Shown here: positions 1 to 10,223 of the stretch, piece by piece
Numbering within the stretch: position 1 is the first letter of the stretch
Layout of the letters: each line of letters starts with the position of its first letter
Assembly: GCF_000400365.1 (NCBI RefSeq)
Contig: NZ_BAOG01000014.1
Span: 147,274 to 211,273 of the forward strand
Reading direction: 5' to 3'
DNA: 64,000 bases
Source of the DNA: Vibrio jasicida CAIM 1864 = LMG 25398
Lineage (GTDB): Bacteria > Pseudomonadota > Gammaproteobacteria > Enterobacterales > Vibrionaceae
Notes under the pieces: model-generated
Told to the model about the DNA's origin: nothing
Database searches by the model: none
What the model saw: only the letters and a program-made list of their open reading frames with translations
Made by a program: the position numbers and the translations under genes

Positions 1-2
1 TC

Positions 3-1139
3 AAGGGCAATAAGCTGGAAGTGCGTTATCAACCAAAAGGGGTAGTTGGTATCATCTGTCCTTGGAATTTCCCGCTTTATCTGTCGATTGGTCCTATGAT
101 CACTGCGTTGGCTGCGGGTAATCGCTGCATGATTAAAATGCCACCAAATTGCCCGGCAACCACTCGACAAATGCGTCGTATGTTAGGCGAAATATTCCCT
201 GAGAACTTAGTTCGTATTGTGGATGGCAACCACCCAGAGGCGATGGAAATCTCTCATCTACCTTTTGATCACCTTGTGTTCACTGGGTCGCCAGCCAGCG
301 GAAAAGTCATCATGGCCAATGCGGCAGCGAATCTAACGCCTGTGACCTTAGAGCTAGGTGGTAAATCCCCTGTGGTGGTATTTGATGATTATGACGTTGC
401 AAAAGCCGCAGAGCGCATTGCTCATGGTAAAGGTTTTAATTCAGGGCAAATTTGTATCGCACCAGATTACGCGTTTGTACCAGAAGGTAAGCAAGCAGCG
501 TTTGTTGAGGCGTTAAAGCACGCACATCAAACCATGTACGGAGAGATCAAAGCCAATCAGGATTACACCGCGTTAGTCGATGATGCCCAGCACAAACGAT
601 TCCACGATCTACTGGCGGATGCACGTGGTAAAGGGGCGACTATCACTCAATGCCTCGACTATGGTGAAGGGCGTAAAACACCGCTGTACATCGCTACCAA
701 CCTGACACCCGAAATGCGTATTTGCCAAGAGGAAATCTTTGGCCCGCTTCTTCCTATTCACACTTACCGTTCTCTCGATGAGGTAATTCAATACATTATC
801 GAGAGGCCACGACCGCTAGCATGTTACTTATTTAGCAATAATGCCGCGCAACGCGAAATCTTGCTTACTCAAACCCATAGTGGTGGTGTCACGATCAACG
901 ACTGGGGGTGGCATGTACTCAACCATTCAGTGCCATTTGGTGGCGTGGGTAACTCCGGCATTGGTAATTACCATGGAGAAGAAGGTTTTCGCGAACTCAG
1001 CCATGCGCGCACGGTACTAAAAATGCGCGATTGGTTCCCGATTCAGTTGTTTGCACCGCCGTATGGCAACATGGTGCAGAAGCTGGTACTGCGAGTGTTT
1101 GCGGGCAAACCCGACCCAGATTTAAACAAGCACTCATAA
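3..1139 (+). CDS. Aldehyde dehydrogenase, coniferyl-aldehyde-dehydrogenase type (5' truncated by window edge)
   Basis: NAD(P)-dependent oxidation of an aldehyde to its acid. The frame is open to the left edge, so the GTG at 21 is only an internal valine and perhaps 100 N-terminal residues are missing. Visible family motifs in order: GVVGIICPWNFP, the nucleotide-binding stretch VFTGSPASGK, the glutamate motif LELGGKSP, the catalytic cysteine in NSGQICIAP (codon at 452-454), EEIFGPLLP, and the C-terminal PFGGVGNSGIG. The ending EGFRELSHARTV resembles coniferyl aldehyde dehydrogenases. It is followed on the same strand by an acyl-CoA ligase and a GMC oxidoreductase, which suggests an alcohol-to-acyl-CoA route. 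The real substrate cannot be read from sequence. Confidence 0.9.
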   Translation, partial: KGNKLEVRYQPKGVVGIICPWNFPLYLSIGPMITALAAGNRCMIKMPPNCPATTRQMRRMLGEIFPENLVRIVDGNHPEAMEISHLPFDHLVFTGSPASGKVIMANAAANLTPVTLELGGKSPVVVFDDYDVAKAAERIAHGKGFNSGQICIAPDYAFVPEGKQAAFVEALKHAHQTMYGEIKANQDYTALVDDAQHKRFHDLLADARGKGATITQCLDYGEGRKTPLYIATNLTPEMRICQEEIFGPLLPIHTYRSLDEVIQYIIERPRPLACYLFSNNAAQREILLTQTHSGGVTINDWGWHVLNHSVPFGGVGNSGIGNYHGEEGFRELSHARTVLKMRDWFPIQLFAPPYGNMVQKLVLRVFAGKPDPDLNKHS

Positions 1140-1220
1140 CCCTCAATACTTACCTCTCTACATAAAGAATCTTCAGTAGCCAGTGCTCGCTGGCTGCCTT
1201 GCGACCAAAGGAGATCATGG

Positions 1221-2786
1221 ATGCACAACCTTGCTGTCAATCTGGAGCGCAGTGCTGCGCTCTTTCCTTCAAAAGCTGCGCTCAGGATGGGCGATGATGA
1301 AATCAACTACGCACTGCTCGACAAATTTGCAGGCAATATTGCTACGAACCTAAATCGACTTGGACTAAAAGTTGGTGACAAAGTTGCACTGTCTTGTCCA
1401 AACATTACTTACTTCCCAATCGTGTATTACGGGATTTTAAAAGCAGGCTGTGTCGTAGTTCCTTTGAATGTGCTGTTTAAAGGCCGTGAGATTGCTTACC
1501 ACCTCAACGACTCTGATGCAAAAGCGTATTTCTGCTTTGAAGGAAGCGAAGAGCTGCCAATGGGAAGCTACGGTAGACACGGTTTCTCTGAAGCTGAGCA
1601 GTGCGAACACTTTATCTCTTTGTCAGAACGATGCAGAGAAGAAGAGCACGCTGTTGATGCTTGGCTTATGCAAGACAATAAGCTATTTGAGTCAATCAGC
1701 AGAAATGGTGATGATACCGCCGTTATTCTTTATACCTCAGGCACGACTGGTCAGCCGAAAGGGGCGGAGTTATCTCACACCAACATGTTAACGAACGCTA
1801 TGTCTTCCCAGTATCTGATGCGGTTGGAATACAGTGATACCACTATGGCAACCTTGCCTCTGTTCCACAGTTTTGGTCAGACCGTGATGATGAATGCCAG
1901 TGTGCTGACAGGCTCTACTATGGTGTTGATCCCGCGCTTTGAGCCAAAGTTTGTGATTGAACAAATCATCCAGCATAAAGTCAGCGTATTTGCAGGTGTG
2001 CCTACAATGTACATCGCATTACTCAGAGCGGGTGAGCAATCTCCGGAGCATTCCGAATTAGTAAAGCACAGTCTTCGCATAGGAGTGTCTGGTGGGGCTT
2101 CTATGCCTGTAGAAGTGATTCGTCGATTTGAACAACGCTTTGAACTGCCAGTATTGGAGGGTTATGGATTATCAGAAACCGCACCAGTGGCCACGTTTAA
2201 TCATAGTGATGGAGACCGACTACCAGGCAGTGTCGGACAACCATTATGTGGCTACGTGATTAAGATTGCGGACGTAAAAGGTCACGCCCAAGCCGTGGGT
2301 GAATTAGGGGAAGTATGCATAAAAAGCCCAAGTGTAATGAAAGGCTATTACGGACGACCAGAAGCAAATCGTGAGGCGTTGCGCGATGGTTGGTTTTTAA
2401 CGGGCGATATTGGACGAGTGGATAAACACGGCAACTTGTTCATTGTCGACCGCGTTAAAGACATGATTATCCGAGGCGGTTATAACGTCTATCCGCGTGA
2501 AATAGAAGAAGTCTTAATGTGTCATCCTGATGTAGAAATGGTCGCTGTTGTCGGTGAACACGATGACCGCCTTGGTGAAGAGGTACATGCGCATGTTGTG
2601 CTTCATCAAGATGCAAAAACGGATAGTCACACTTTGATTACTTGGTGTAGAGAGCAACTTGCTGACTACAAATACCCACGCCGTGTTTTCATTCGTAAAG
2701 CACTGCCTATGACCGCCACAGGCAAGATTTTAAAGCGAGAGCTTCACCCTTTAGATGTCGCGGAGGTAGATGATGGACAGTTATGA
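1221..2786 (+). CDS. AMP-forming acyl-CoA synthetase (fatty acid--CoA ligase family)
   Basis: Activates a carboxylic acid to acyl-AMP and then acyl-CoA. The 521-aa protein carries all core motifs of the ANL superfamily: P-loop [20 protein letters not shown], the ATP-ribose aspartate in GWFLTGDIG, the hinge motif [16 protein letters not shown], and the catalytic lysine in [11 protein letters not shown] near the C terminus. The ATG at 1221 has GGAG seven bases upstream; an ATG at 1217 is out of frame. The gene lies 81 bp after the aldehyde dehydrogenase and overlaps the next gene by a few codons, so the three are probably co-transcribed. Chain-length preference is unknown. Confidence 0.92.
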   Translation: MHNLAVNLERSAALFPSKAALRMGDDEINYALLDKFAGNIATNLNRLGLKVGDKVALSCPNITYFPIVYYGILKAGCVVVPLNVLFKGREIAYHLNDSDAKAYFCFEGSEELPMGSYGRHGFSEAEQCEHFISLSERCREEEHAVDAWLMQDNKLFESISRNGDDTAVILYTSGTTGQPKGAELSHTNMLTNAMSSQYLMRLEYSDTTMATLPLFHSFGQTVMMNASVLTGSTMVLIPRFEPKFVIEQIIQHKVSVFAGVPTMYIALLRAGEQSPEHSELVKHSLRIGVSGGASMPVEVIRRFEQRFELPVLEGYGLSETAPVATFNHSDGDRLPGSVGQPLCGYVIKIADVKGHAQAVGELGEVCIKSPSVMKGYYGRPEANREALRDGWFLTGDIGRVDKHGNLFIVDRVKDMIIRGGYNVYPREIEEVLMCHPDVEMVAVVGEHDDRLGEEVHAHVVLHQDAKTDSHTLITWCREQLADYKYPRRVFIRKALPMTATGKILKRELHPLDVAEVDDGQL

Positions 2787-4413
2787 TTTTATTATTGTGG
2801 GCGGTGGTTCAGCCGGATGTGTTTTAGCGTCTCGACTCACTGAAGATCCTAATGTCACTGTATGCTTGTTGGAAGCGGGCGGGCCGGATTCAAGTCCCTT
2901 TATTCATACGCCGGTTGGTGTCGTAGCGATGATGCCAACCAAAATAAACAACTGGGGTTTTGAAACCATTCCTCAATCGGGCTTGAATGGTCGCAAGGGT
3001 TATCAACCAAGGGGCAAGACGTTAGGTGGCTCGAGTTCGATCAATGCGATGATGTATGCCAGAGGACACCGATACGACTACGATCTTTGGGCAAGCCTTG
3101 GGAATGAAGGGTGGAGCTATCAAGATTGCCTGCCGTACTTCAAGAAAGCCGAAAATAACGAAGTCCATCATGATGAATTTCACGGGCAAGGTGGGCCACT
3201 GAACGTCGCGAACTTACGCTCGCCAAGTGATGTTCTTGAGCGTTATTTAACCGCTTGTGAGTCGATAGGTATACCTCGTAATCACGATATCAACGGAGCC
3301 GACCAGTTTGGTGTTATGCCAACCCAAGTAACGCAGCGTAATGGGGAGCGATGCAGCGCCGCAAAAGCCTATCTGACTCCAAACCTGAACCGACCTAATC
3401 TGACTGTCTTGACCAAAGCGACGACTCATAAAGTGTTGTTTGAAGGAAATCGAGCTGTTGGAGTTGAGTATGGTCTGAAAGGACAGAGCTTTCAGATCAA
3501 ATGCACGAAAGAAGTGATTCTTTCAGCTGGGGCGTTTGGCTCTCCGCAGATCCTGATGCTTTCAGGTGTGGGGGCAAAGAAAGAATTAGAATCCCACGGA
3601 ATCGAGCAAATCCATGAATTGCCCGGTGTCGGGGAGAATCTGCAGGATCATATTGATTTGGTTCATACTTACCGGAGCAGCGCGAAGCGAGATACGTTTG
3701 GTGTATCACTCAAAATGGCATCCGAAATGACTAAGGCTTTACCACAGTGGATGAAAACACGTAATGGGAAAATGACCAGTAATTTTGCAGAAGGTATAGG
3801 GTTCTTGCGTTCAGGTGATGATGTCGACGTGCCCGATCTAGAGTTTGTCTTTGTGGTGGCGGTGGTTGACGATCACGCTCGTAAGATCCACGCTAGTCAC
3901 GGGTTTAGTTCGCATGTGACGTTACTTCGACCGAAAAGTATTGGGACGGTTAAGCTAAACAGTGCAAACCCTTATGATGTACCAAAGATTGACCCTGCTT
4001 TTTTCAGTCACCCTGAAGACATGGAAATCATGATTAAAGGCTGGAAGAAGCAACACCAAATGCTGGAAAGCCAAGCGTTTGATGACATACGCGGGGCCAG
4101 CTTTTATCCTGTGGATGCGAACGATGAGAAAGCCATCGAGCAAGATATTCGTAATCGAGCGGATACCCAATATCATCCCGTAGGCTCCTGCAAAATGGGT
4201 ATGGCGAACGATCCTTTCGCCGTGGTAGATAGCAATCTTAAGGTTTATGGATTAGAGGCACTAAGAGTTGTCGACGCGTCGATTATGCCGACGCTAGTGG
4301 GCGGGAATACCAATGCGCCAACCATTATGATCGCGGAGAAAGTGGCGGATACCATCAAAGCTAGTTATCGCTTAGATGAGAGTATTGAGAAGCAAGCCAC
4401 CGCTTCGATATAA
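2773..4413 (+). CDS. GMC-family FAD-dependent alcohol/choline dehydrogenase-like oxidoreductase
   Basis: Flavoprotein alcohol dehydrogenase of the glucose-methanol-choline family, about 546 aa. The N-terminal FAD motif reads [21 protein letters not shown] signature 1 is [18 protein letters not shown], signature 2 is [15 protein letters not shown], and the active-site histidine lies in [10 protein letters not shown] close to the C terminus. Two in-frame ATGs exist (2770, 2773); the second has the better spacing from the GGAGG at 2762-2766. The start lies inside the end of the ligase gene, indicating translational coupling. It resembles choline dehydrogenase BetA, but no betaine genes are adjacent. 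With the ligase and aldehyde dehydrogenase neighbours a medium/long-chain alcohol dehydrogenase is more likely (inference). Confidence 0.9.
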   Translation: MDSYDFIIVGGGSAGCVLASRLTEDPNVTVCLLEAGGPDSSPFIHTPVGVVAMMPTKINNWGFETIPQSGLNGRKGYQPRGKTLGGSSSINAMMYARGHRYDYDLWASLGNEGWSYQDCLPYFKKAENNEVHHDEFHGQGGPLNVANLRSPSDVLERYLTACESIGIPRNHDINGADQFGVMPTQVTQRNGERCSAAKAYLTPNLNRPNLTVLTKATTHKVLFEGNRAVGVEYGLKGQSFQIKCTKEVILSAGAFGSPQILMLSGVGAKKELESHGIEQIHELPGVGENLQDHIDLVHTYRSSAKRDTFGVSLKMASEMTKALPQWMKTRNGKMTSNFAEGIGFLRSGDDVDVPDLEFVFVVAVVDDHARKIHASHGFSSHVTLLRPKSIGTVKLNSANPYDVPKIDPAFFSHPEDMEIMIKGWKKQHQMLESQAFDDIRGASFYPVDANDEKAIEQDIRNRADTQYHPVGSCKMGMANDPFAVVDSNLKVYGLEALRVVDASIMPTLVGGNTNAPTIMIAEKVADTIKASYRLDESIEKQATASI

Positions 4414-4434
4414 GTTACACCCTTCAAAAAATAA

Positions 4435-4472
4435 AATAAGCCGAGGTTGTAGGACAACAGTCTCGGCTTATT
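4435..4472 (+). terminator. Stem-loop terminator after the GMC gene
   Basis: Eleven-base perfect arms (4435-4445 with 4462-4472), with a second 5-bp stem inside the loop. It sits between two converging genes and could act in both directions. The T-run is poor on the plus strand. Confidence 0.6.
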
Positions 4473-4502
4473 AGCAGGCACTTAAAAGCGAAAAGGTAAG
4501 TG

Positions 4503-4655
4503 CTATTCTTCTGAAAAGTCGTTTCCGGTTTCGATCATTTCAGCAAGCTCATCAAGTGCTTGGACAGAGATTTCCGACAAACGTTGTAAATGTTGATCAA
4601 AGTTCTCTTGTTCAACAAGCGGTGTTTCATTGTTATTAATTTCTTTTGTTAGCAT
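4503..4655 (-). CDS. Small acidic hypothetical protein, 50 aa
   Basis: A 50-residue acidic protein rich in Glu, Asn and Leu, with predicted helical C-terminal half (LSEISVQALDELAEMIETG). The frame extends further upstream to 4730, but I chose the ATG at 4653-4655 because AAGAGG lies about eight bases before it and the upstream extension looks non-coding. No family recognised. It stands alone between convergent terminators, downstream of the three-gene minus-strand envelope operon. Confidence 0.6.
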   Translation of the reverse strand: MLTKEINNNETPLVEQENFDQHLQRLSEISVQALDELAEMIETGNDFSEE

Positions 4656-4817
4656 CGCCCAACCTCTTGAGTTGAGTAAGGGGGAGACGACATGATAAGC
4701 AAAAGTATGAGAAAAAAAGAAACGATCCATGTGTAATCTGTTAGCTGGATCATCGATTGCAGTGATAGAAGTGATGAATTACTTAGAAAGCGAGCGATAG
4801 AGCTCAAATATGAAAGG

Positions 4818-4851
4818 TTAGCTAGCAGCTACGTTAATAGCTGCTAGCTAA
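4818..4851 (-). terminator. 14-bp perfect hairpin ending the ATP-grasp operon
   Basis: Perfect 14-base arms at 4818-4831 and 4838-4851 around a six-base loop, a few bases past the stop of the ATP-grasp gene. On the minus strand it is followed by CCTTTCATATTT, a modest U-tract. Confidence 0.7.
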
Positions 4852-4855
4852 GAGA

Positions 4856-5824
4856 TTAGAACTGAGATTTAGAACCAAACTGTTCAGCAGCGTAAGCAAC
4901 GCGCTCTTTTGGTTTTGGATATTCGGCCGGCATACCAAGGTTTTCAATGTGTTTTAAACGAGGTAGCAAACCCGCGCCGTTGGCGATTTGAATAGCCAAA
5001 CCCGGACGAGCGTTCAACTCCAACACCATTGGTCCTTCTTCTTTGTCCAACACCATGTCAGTACCCATGTAACCAAGTCCTGTCATTTCCCACGCACTCG
5101 ATGCAAGCTCTAATAAGCGCTCCCAATGAGGTACTTGTAGGGTTGATAGATCTTTGCCAGTATCTGGGTGATGCGTAACAGGTTGGTCAAATTGCACCGC
5201 ACGAATGGCTTTGCCTGTCGCAATATCAATACCAACACCTACTGCACCTTGGTGAAGGTTGGCCTTGCCATCTGAGGCTGCAGTAGAGCAGCGCATCATT
5301 GCCATCACTGGGTAGCCTTTAAAGACGATAATACGAACGTCAGGCACGCCTTCGTAACTGAAACCATCAAAACAGTCATCGAACTTGATTAGGTTTTCTA
5401 CGACTGCAACGTCATTCTTACCACCTAGAGAAAACAGACCAGCCAGTGCGTTACTGATATGGCGCTCTACATCCTCTTTATTGATGGTTGCACCAGATGG
5501 CTTGGTGTAAACGCCATCTTTGTGCGAAGTGATAACAAGGATACCCTTACCACCACTTCCTTGCGCTGGCTTGATTACAAAACCTGGCCAGTCCAATACC
5601 ATCTTGTGGATCTTTTTGACTTCAGCTTGGCTGTCAATCACGCCGATAAGAGCAGGCACTGTCGCACCTGCTGCTTCAGCAATGATTTTTGTCTTTAGCT
5701 TGTCATCCACCAACGGGTATTTTGAGCGATCATTGTAGCGACCAATATAGCTATGGTTACGCTTGTTCATCCCCATAATGCCTTTATGGCGAAGCTTTGC
5801 TGGCGAAGTGAAACGTTCAAACAT
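4856..5824 (-). CDS. RimK-like alpha-L-glutamate ligase-related ATP-grasp protein
   Basis: 322-aa ATP-grasp enzyme of the group annotated as alpha-L-glutamate ligase-like. Visible elements: the ATP-binding glycine loop VIKPAQGSGGKGILVIT, the central PDVRIIVFKGYPVMAMMR strand, and the metal-binding ELNARPGLAIQIANGAG. Such enzymes join a carboxylate to an amine using ATP; the acceptor is not known. The gene follows the 7TM transglutaminase-like gene by three bases and is the last of a three-gene minus-strand operon that begins with a retropepsin-like lipoprotein. The conserved trio suggests a joint envelope function, but that is inference. Confidence 0.88.
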   Translation of the reverse strand: MFERFTSPAKLRHKGIMGMNKRNHSYIGRYNDRSKYPLVDDKLKTKIIAEAAGATVPALIGVIDSQAEVKKIHKMVLDWPGFVIKPAQGSGGKGILVITSHKDGVYTKPSGATINKEDVERHISNALAGLFSLGGKNDVAVVENLIKFDDCFDGFSYEGVPDVRIIVFKGYPVMAMMRCSTAASDGKANLHQGAVGVGIDIATGKAIRAVQFDQPVTHHPDTGKDLSTLQVPHWERLLELASSAWEMTGLGYMGTDMVLDKEEGPMVLELNARPGLAIQIANGAGLLPRLKHIENLGMPAEYPKPKERVAYAAEQFGSKSQF

Positions 5825-5827
5825 CGT

Positions 5828-7333
5828 TTAGTCCTCCGCTAGTGGCTTAAATCGACGTAGCTCTGTTAGACGGTAGCCTGTGTAAGTACCTAGTAATAGG
5901 ATGCCTGCAAGAACAATCAGTTGTAGGCCAATGAAGTTAAACGTTAAGTGTTGGATATAAACGTTCGTCATCGCTAGGTAAACCAAGACAGCGGTTAGTA
6001 GTGAACCACCACCTTGAAGAACTACTTCTTTCGCACCTTCTTCTTCCCATAGAATCGACATACGTTCGATCGTCCATGACAAGATGATCATAGGGAAGAA
6101 CGTAATTGTTAGACCTTCTGTTAGGCCAATCTTGAACGCGACTACGGTGAAGACCGAGATGATCATAATTACGGTTATGATTACGGCGGATATCCTTGCA
6201 ACCAGAAGTAAGTTAAGCCTCGAGAGGTAACTTCGTATTATCAAGCCAGTACCGACAATTAATAGGAAGCCGACAATACCAGTTACCAGTTGCGTTTGAA
6301 CAAAGGCAACCGCAATCAATACTGGCATGAAGGTACCCGAAGTTTTCAGACCGATGATGACACGCAGGAACACAACAATCAGTGCGCCGATTGGGATCAA
6401 CATGATGGTCTTAAACATGGCTTGCTCTTCAAGTGGCAAACTATGGATAGAAAGGTTGAGTAGGCCATCCGCTTCCACTTTATTGTCAGTGGCTTGCTGT
6501 GGAGTCACTTCCTGCTTAATCATAGAGAAGTGAACTTGGCTGTTTTTACCGCCAACTAAGTCAAGTAGGGAAACGTTCGATTCATCCCATACGAGAAGGT
6601 TAGGTTGTGCTGCGGCTTGCTCTGAATTTGGCGAGAAGAGAACCCATTCTTCCCCCGACCATACCTGAACCATAGGCTGAATAGCTTGACGACGGCGGCC
6701 GTCTTCTAATTCGATTACACCAACGATTTTGCTTTGCACTCCAGCAGTCAGTAGGATCTTGTGTAATGCATCGGTACGATCAAAGTCATTAAGAATCAGC
6801 GCTGAGTTTTGGCTGTCTGGATCGTTTAGCGTTTTGATCAGCTCGCGAGCAAAGGTGACATTGTCTGCTGAGCGGCTCATTGCACGTTCAATCAATGCAT
6901 TTGCGGCGGCTTGTTGCGGCGCTGAAAGGGTAGGTTTTGTGATTTCACCTGCAGGTGGCTGTTCATCCACTTTTGCTTGTGGGTCAACTAAGAACTGGGC
7001 TTTGTAGTAAATAGTTTGTGGGCCACTTGCTTGACGGATTGACCATTCTGCACGACGACCAGAGTCTGAGTTGACGTAAGAAACGCCGTAACCTGGAGAC
7101 GATGCTGATTCACCAATCAGGGTGTAACCATTTTGAGTATGCGGCGCAGCAAGAGAAGCTTTTACTTCGTTGCCATTCGCATTAAATTCGATACGGGCTT
7201 CAACATCCCAAATTTGACGTGTTTCACCTGGAGTCCAAGGTACGCCGTAATTCTGATGTCTGAAAACACTCAAAGCGATGCCTGCAATCACCAACAGGAT
7301 GATTGACAGGTAAAACGGTATTCTGGACGTCAT
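5828..7333 (-). CDS. Inactive transglutaminase-like periplasmic domain fused to a 7-TM domain
   Basis: 501-aa inner-membrane protein. An N-terminal anchor (residues about 7-24, YLSIILLVIAGIALSVF) is followed by a periplasmic region of about 300 residues with a transglutaminase-like fold, then at least six hydrophobic segments from about residue 305 to 490 (IMLIPIGALIVVFLRVIIG and following). This is the architecture of the inactive transglutaminase / UUP1-7TM family. I see no Cys-His-Asp triad. The gene sits between an upstream retropepsin-like lipoprotein (12-bp gap) and a downstream ATP-grasp ligase (3-bp gap), the usual partners of this family. Function of the complex is not established to my knowledge. 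Confidence 0.87.
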   Translation of the reverse strand: MTSRIPFYLSIILLVIAGIALSVFRHQNYGVPWTPGETRQIWDVEARIEFNANGNEVKASLAAPHTQNGYTLIGESASSPGYGVSYVNSDSGRRAEWSIRQASGPQTIYYKAQFLVDPQAKVDEQPPAGEITKPTLSAPQQAAANALIERAMSRSADNVTFARELIKTLNDPDSQNSALILNDFDRTDALHKILLTAGVQSKIVGVIELEDGRRRQAIQPMVQVWSGEEWVLFSPNSEQAAAQPNLLVWDESNVSLLDLVGGKNSQVHFSMIKQEVTPQQATDNKVEADGLLNLSIHSLPLEEQAMFKTIMLIPIGALIVVFLRVIIGLKTSGTFMPVLIAVAFVQTQLVTGIVGFLLIVGTGLIIRSYLSRLNLLLVARISAVIITVIMIISVFTVVAFKIGLTEGLTITFFPMIILSWTIERMSILWEEEGAKEVVLQGGGSLLTAVLVYLAMTNVYIQHLTFNFIGLQLIVLAGILLLGTYTGYRLTELRRFKPLAED

Positions 7334-7344
7334 AATCTACCTTA

Positions 7345-8091
7345 TTATTTTTTATCTTCTTCCGTTTGAACGTATTTACGGCTCACATCAACGAGTGCGA
7401 TGTCGCGCATAAACTCTCTTCCTAGTAACACAGGATGGTTCATTTGAGAACGATCTGCCAACGTAAATTGCGCTTTTTCATGAATTTTTCCAACGCGCAC
7501 CCAAAGTTCAACAACAGCTCGACGCTCTAGTTCTTCAGTGGTTGCTTGACGGATTTTCACGTAGCGAATAATTGGCGCTTCAATCCAAATGTCTTTCTCT
7601 TCATCTGACTTGGTATTGTCAGCAAGATGGAAACGCACCCAGTTTTTGCCATTTCTTTCGAATTCTTCAATATCGACTGCATTTAATGAAGACGTTGCTG
7701 CGCCAGTATCGACACGTGCATCGAAAGTTTGTTTGATGGAGTCAATAGTCACTCGCTCTATGGAGCCCAGGACAATGTCATGAGTAGGAGTCGCCTGAAC
7801 AGGCGCAGGAGCTTGAACGATAATAGGCTCTTTCGGCTTTCTTACTTCGTCCATCGCTTCTTTACGGAAGGTATTGAGTTCGCCATTTAACTTATCCACT
7901 TGGCCTTCTAAACTTTCGATGTAATCCGATTGGTTACTAAGTTGAAGCTCTAAGTTGGTAACGCGAGTATTGAAATTCGTCTCTGAAGCTTGAATAGCGG
8001 CTAACGTTTCTTGGTGGTACTGTTCGCCTTTTGTAAGGGTACATCCTGACAATAGGGCGATTGCAACAACCGGAGTCAATCGTATAAACAT
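7345..8091 (-). CDS. Retropepsin-like / RimK-associated zinc-protease family lipoprotein
   Basis: 248-aa lipoprotein: signal peptide with lipobox LLSGC, a coiled coil at about residues 25-80 (LELQLSNQSDYIESLEGQVDKL), a Pro/Ala-rich linker, then a domain of about 130 residues. That domain holds the aspartic-protease-like signature FDARVDTGAATSSLNA and a matching HPVLLGREFMRDIALVDV, as in the family called ATP-dependent zinc protease or bacterial retropepsin-like. The DTGA motif argues for an aspartic, retropepsin-type mechanism rather than a zinc enzyme (inference from motif). First gene of the operon with the 7TM protein and ATP-grasp ligase. Confidence 0.87.
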   Translation of the reverse strand: MFIRLTPVVAIALLSGCTLTKGEQYHQETLAAIQASETNFNTRVTNLELQLSNQSDYIESLEGQVDKLNGELNTFRKEAMDEVRKPKEPIIVQAPAPVQATPTHDIVLGSIERVTIDSIKQTFDARVDTGAATSSLNAVDIEEFERNGKNWVRFHLADNTKSDEEKDIWIEAPIIRYVKIRQATTEELERRAVVELWVRVGKIHEKAQFTLADRSQMNHPVLLGREFMRDIALVDVSRKYVQTEEDKK

Positions 8092-8215
8092 TGAAAACCT
8101 TGGGATTGGATTAAGTTGTTTGTTTTTTAAGAGTTTAGCGTTATCGCCAAAGGCTCACAAGTAAGAATCTCTCGCAGTCTCTTACAGAGTGAGGAATAGT
8201 GACGAAAAGCTAAAA

Positions 8216-8244
8216 AATTAAGGACGCAATATGCATCCTTAATT
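8216..8244 (-). terminator. Terminator of the cmoAB transcript
   Basis: Nine-base perfect outer arms, AATTAAGGA with TCCTTAATT, plus a short inner GC pair. On the minus strand the hairpin runs directly into TTTTTAG, so it reads as an intrinsic terminator for the genes coming from 10.1 kb. Confidence 0.75.
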
Positions 8245-8311
8245 AGATTGAAGAGAGGTTAATGTCTTAAAGGAAGGAGTGAGTTAAGACAATGTCAGAA
8301 ATCTCAGTTAA

Positions 8312-9283
8312 TTATGGCTTAGTTGCGACAAGTACCGCACGACGAGGGGCAGGGTAGCCTTCAACGGTTTTCGTTGGGTCGTTTGGATCAAGGTAGTCAG
8401 GCAGTGAGTTATGTGTCATCCAGTCAGTAGTACGTTGTTCTCCGACTGACGTTACATTCTCATCTACGATACGAACGTCTTTAAAGCCAACCAATTCTAG
8501 CCAAACTTTTAGTGCTTTCGCTGAAGGAAAGAAATACACATTACGCATTTGCGCGTAACGAGAAGTCGGAACCAATACGGCGTTCTCATCGCCTTCAATC
8601 ACTAGTGTCTCTAGTACAAGCTCACCGCCTGCCACTAACTGGTCTTTCAGTTGCACCAAGTGATCCAGTGGGGAGCGGCGGTGGTAAAGGACGCCCATAC
8701 TAAATACAGTGTCGAATGCTTCTAACTTTGGTAGTTGTTCAATACCTAATGGAAGAAGGTGAGCACGTTGGTCATCGCCCATCAACTTACGAATCGCTTC
8801 GAACTGAATTAGGAACAGGTGAGAAGGATCGATACCAACCGTTAAGCGTGCACCTTCACCCAGCATGCGCCACATGTGGTAGCCGTTACCACAACCTACA
8901 TCGAGCACACTGCGGTTTTTCAGAGGTGAGATGTGCGGTAGAACACGATCCCATTTCCAGTCACTGCGCCATTCAGTATCGATATGAATACCGTGCACTG
9001 TGTATGGACCTTTGCGCCACGGGTGGAACGTACGCAGCAGGCTTTCTAGCTTTTTCAGCTCACCTTCATGAAAAGGCGTATCGTTGCTGATGGTCACTGA
9101 GTTTTTGATGTCCACTTGGTTTGGTGCACCTTGTGGGATCTTGTTCAGCGCTTTTAGCCAGCGACCAAAATCACCGTGCTCAGCATTTTGCCAATCTGTT
9201 AACTGTTGAGGTAATACGTTTAGCCACGGCTGAAGACGAGTGTCTTGCGCGATTAACTGATAAAAATTAGCAAAATTAAACAT
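8312..9283 (-). CDS. cmoB: tRNA uridine-34 carboxymethyltransferase CmoB
   Basis: Transfers the carboxymethyl group from carboxy-S-adenosyl-methionine to 5-hydroxyuridine 34 of tRNAs, the last step in making cmo5U, which widens wobble decoding. 323 aa, the same length as the E. coli enzyme. The SAM-binding motif is [20 protein letters not shown] at about residue 125; [21 protein letters not shown] just before it is typical of CmoB. It lies downstream of cmoA on the same strand, separated by about 98 bp that include the heptamer repeat. The terminator at 8216-8244 ends the pair. Confidence 0.96.
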   Translation of the reverse strand: MFNFANFYQLIAQDTRLQPWLNVLPQQLTDWQNAEHGDFGRWLKALNKIPQGAPNQVDIKNSVTISNDTPFHEGELKKLESLLRTFHPWRKGPYTVHGIHIDTEWRSDWKWDRVLPHISPLKNRSVLDVGCGNGYHMWRMLGEGARLTVGIDPSHLFLIQFEAIRKLMGDDQRAHLLPLGIEQLPKLEAFDTVFSMGVLYHRRSPLDHLVQLKDQLVAGGELVLETLVIEGDENAVLVPTSRYAQMRNVYFFPSAKALKVWLELVGFKDVRIVDENVTSVGEQRTTDWMTHNSLPDYLDPNDPTKTVEGYPAPRRAVLVATKP

Positions 9284-9340
9284 AGTTTTTCACTGAGTAA
9301 TAAATTAAAAAATTGACACTAAATGCGAAACGTTAAGACT

Positions 9341-9381
9341 TTCTCGCTTCTCGCTTCTCGCTTCTCGCTTCTCGCTTCTCG

Positions 9382-9382
<1 letters not shown>
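9341..9382. repeat. Six perfect tandem copies of a 7-bp unit (TTCTCGC / GCGAGAA)
   Basis: Positions 9341-9382 are TTCTCGC repeated six times without error. On the coding (minus) strand the first unit begins with the final G of the cmoA TAG stop, so the array lies in the first 41 bases downstream of cmoA, before cmoB. Copy-number slippage would change only the cmoA-cmoB spacer. Confidence 0.97.
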
Positions 9383-10152
<770 letters not shown>

Positions 10153-10161
10153 TCAGGCATC

Positions 10162-10196
10162 AAAAAAGGCGCGTATTTTATGGGAAATTCGCGCCT
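10162..10196 (-). terminator. Terminator of the DUF72 gene
   Basis: Minus-strand stem AGGCGCG...CGCGCCT with a 16-base loop, running straight into TTTTTT (plus-strand A-run at 10162-10167). Confidence 0.75.
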
Positions 10197-10223
10197 CTGT
10201 CATTTGCTTAATTATAAGCTTAC

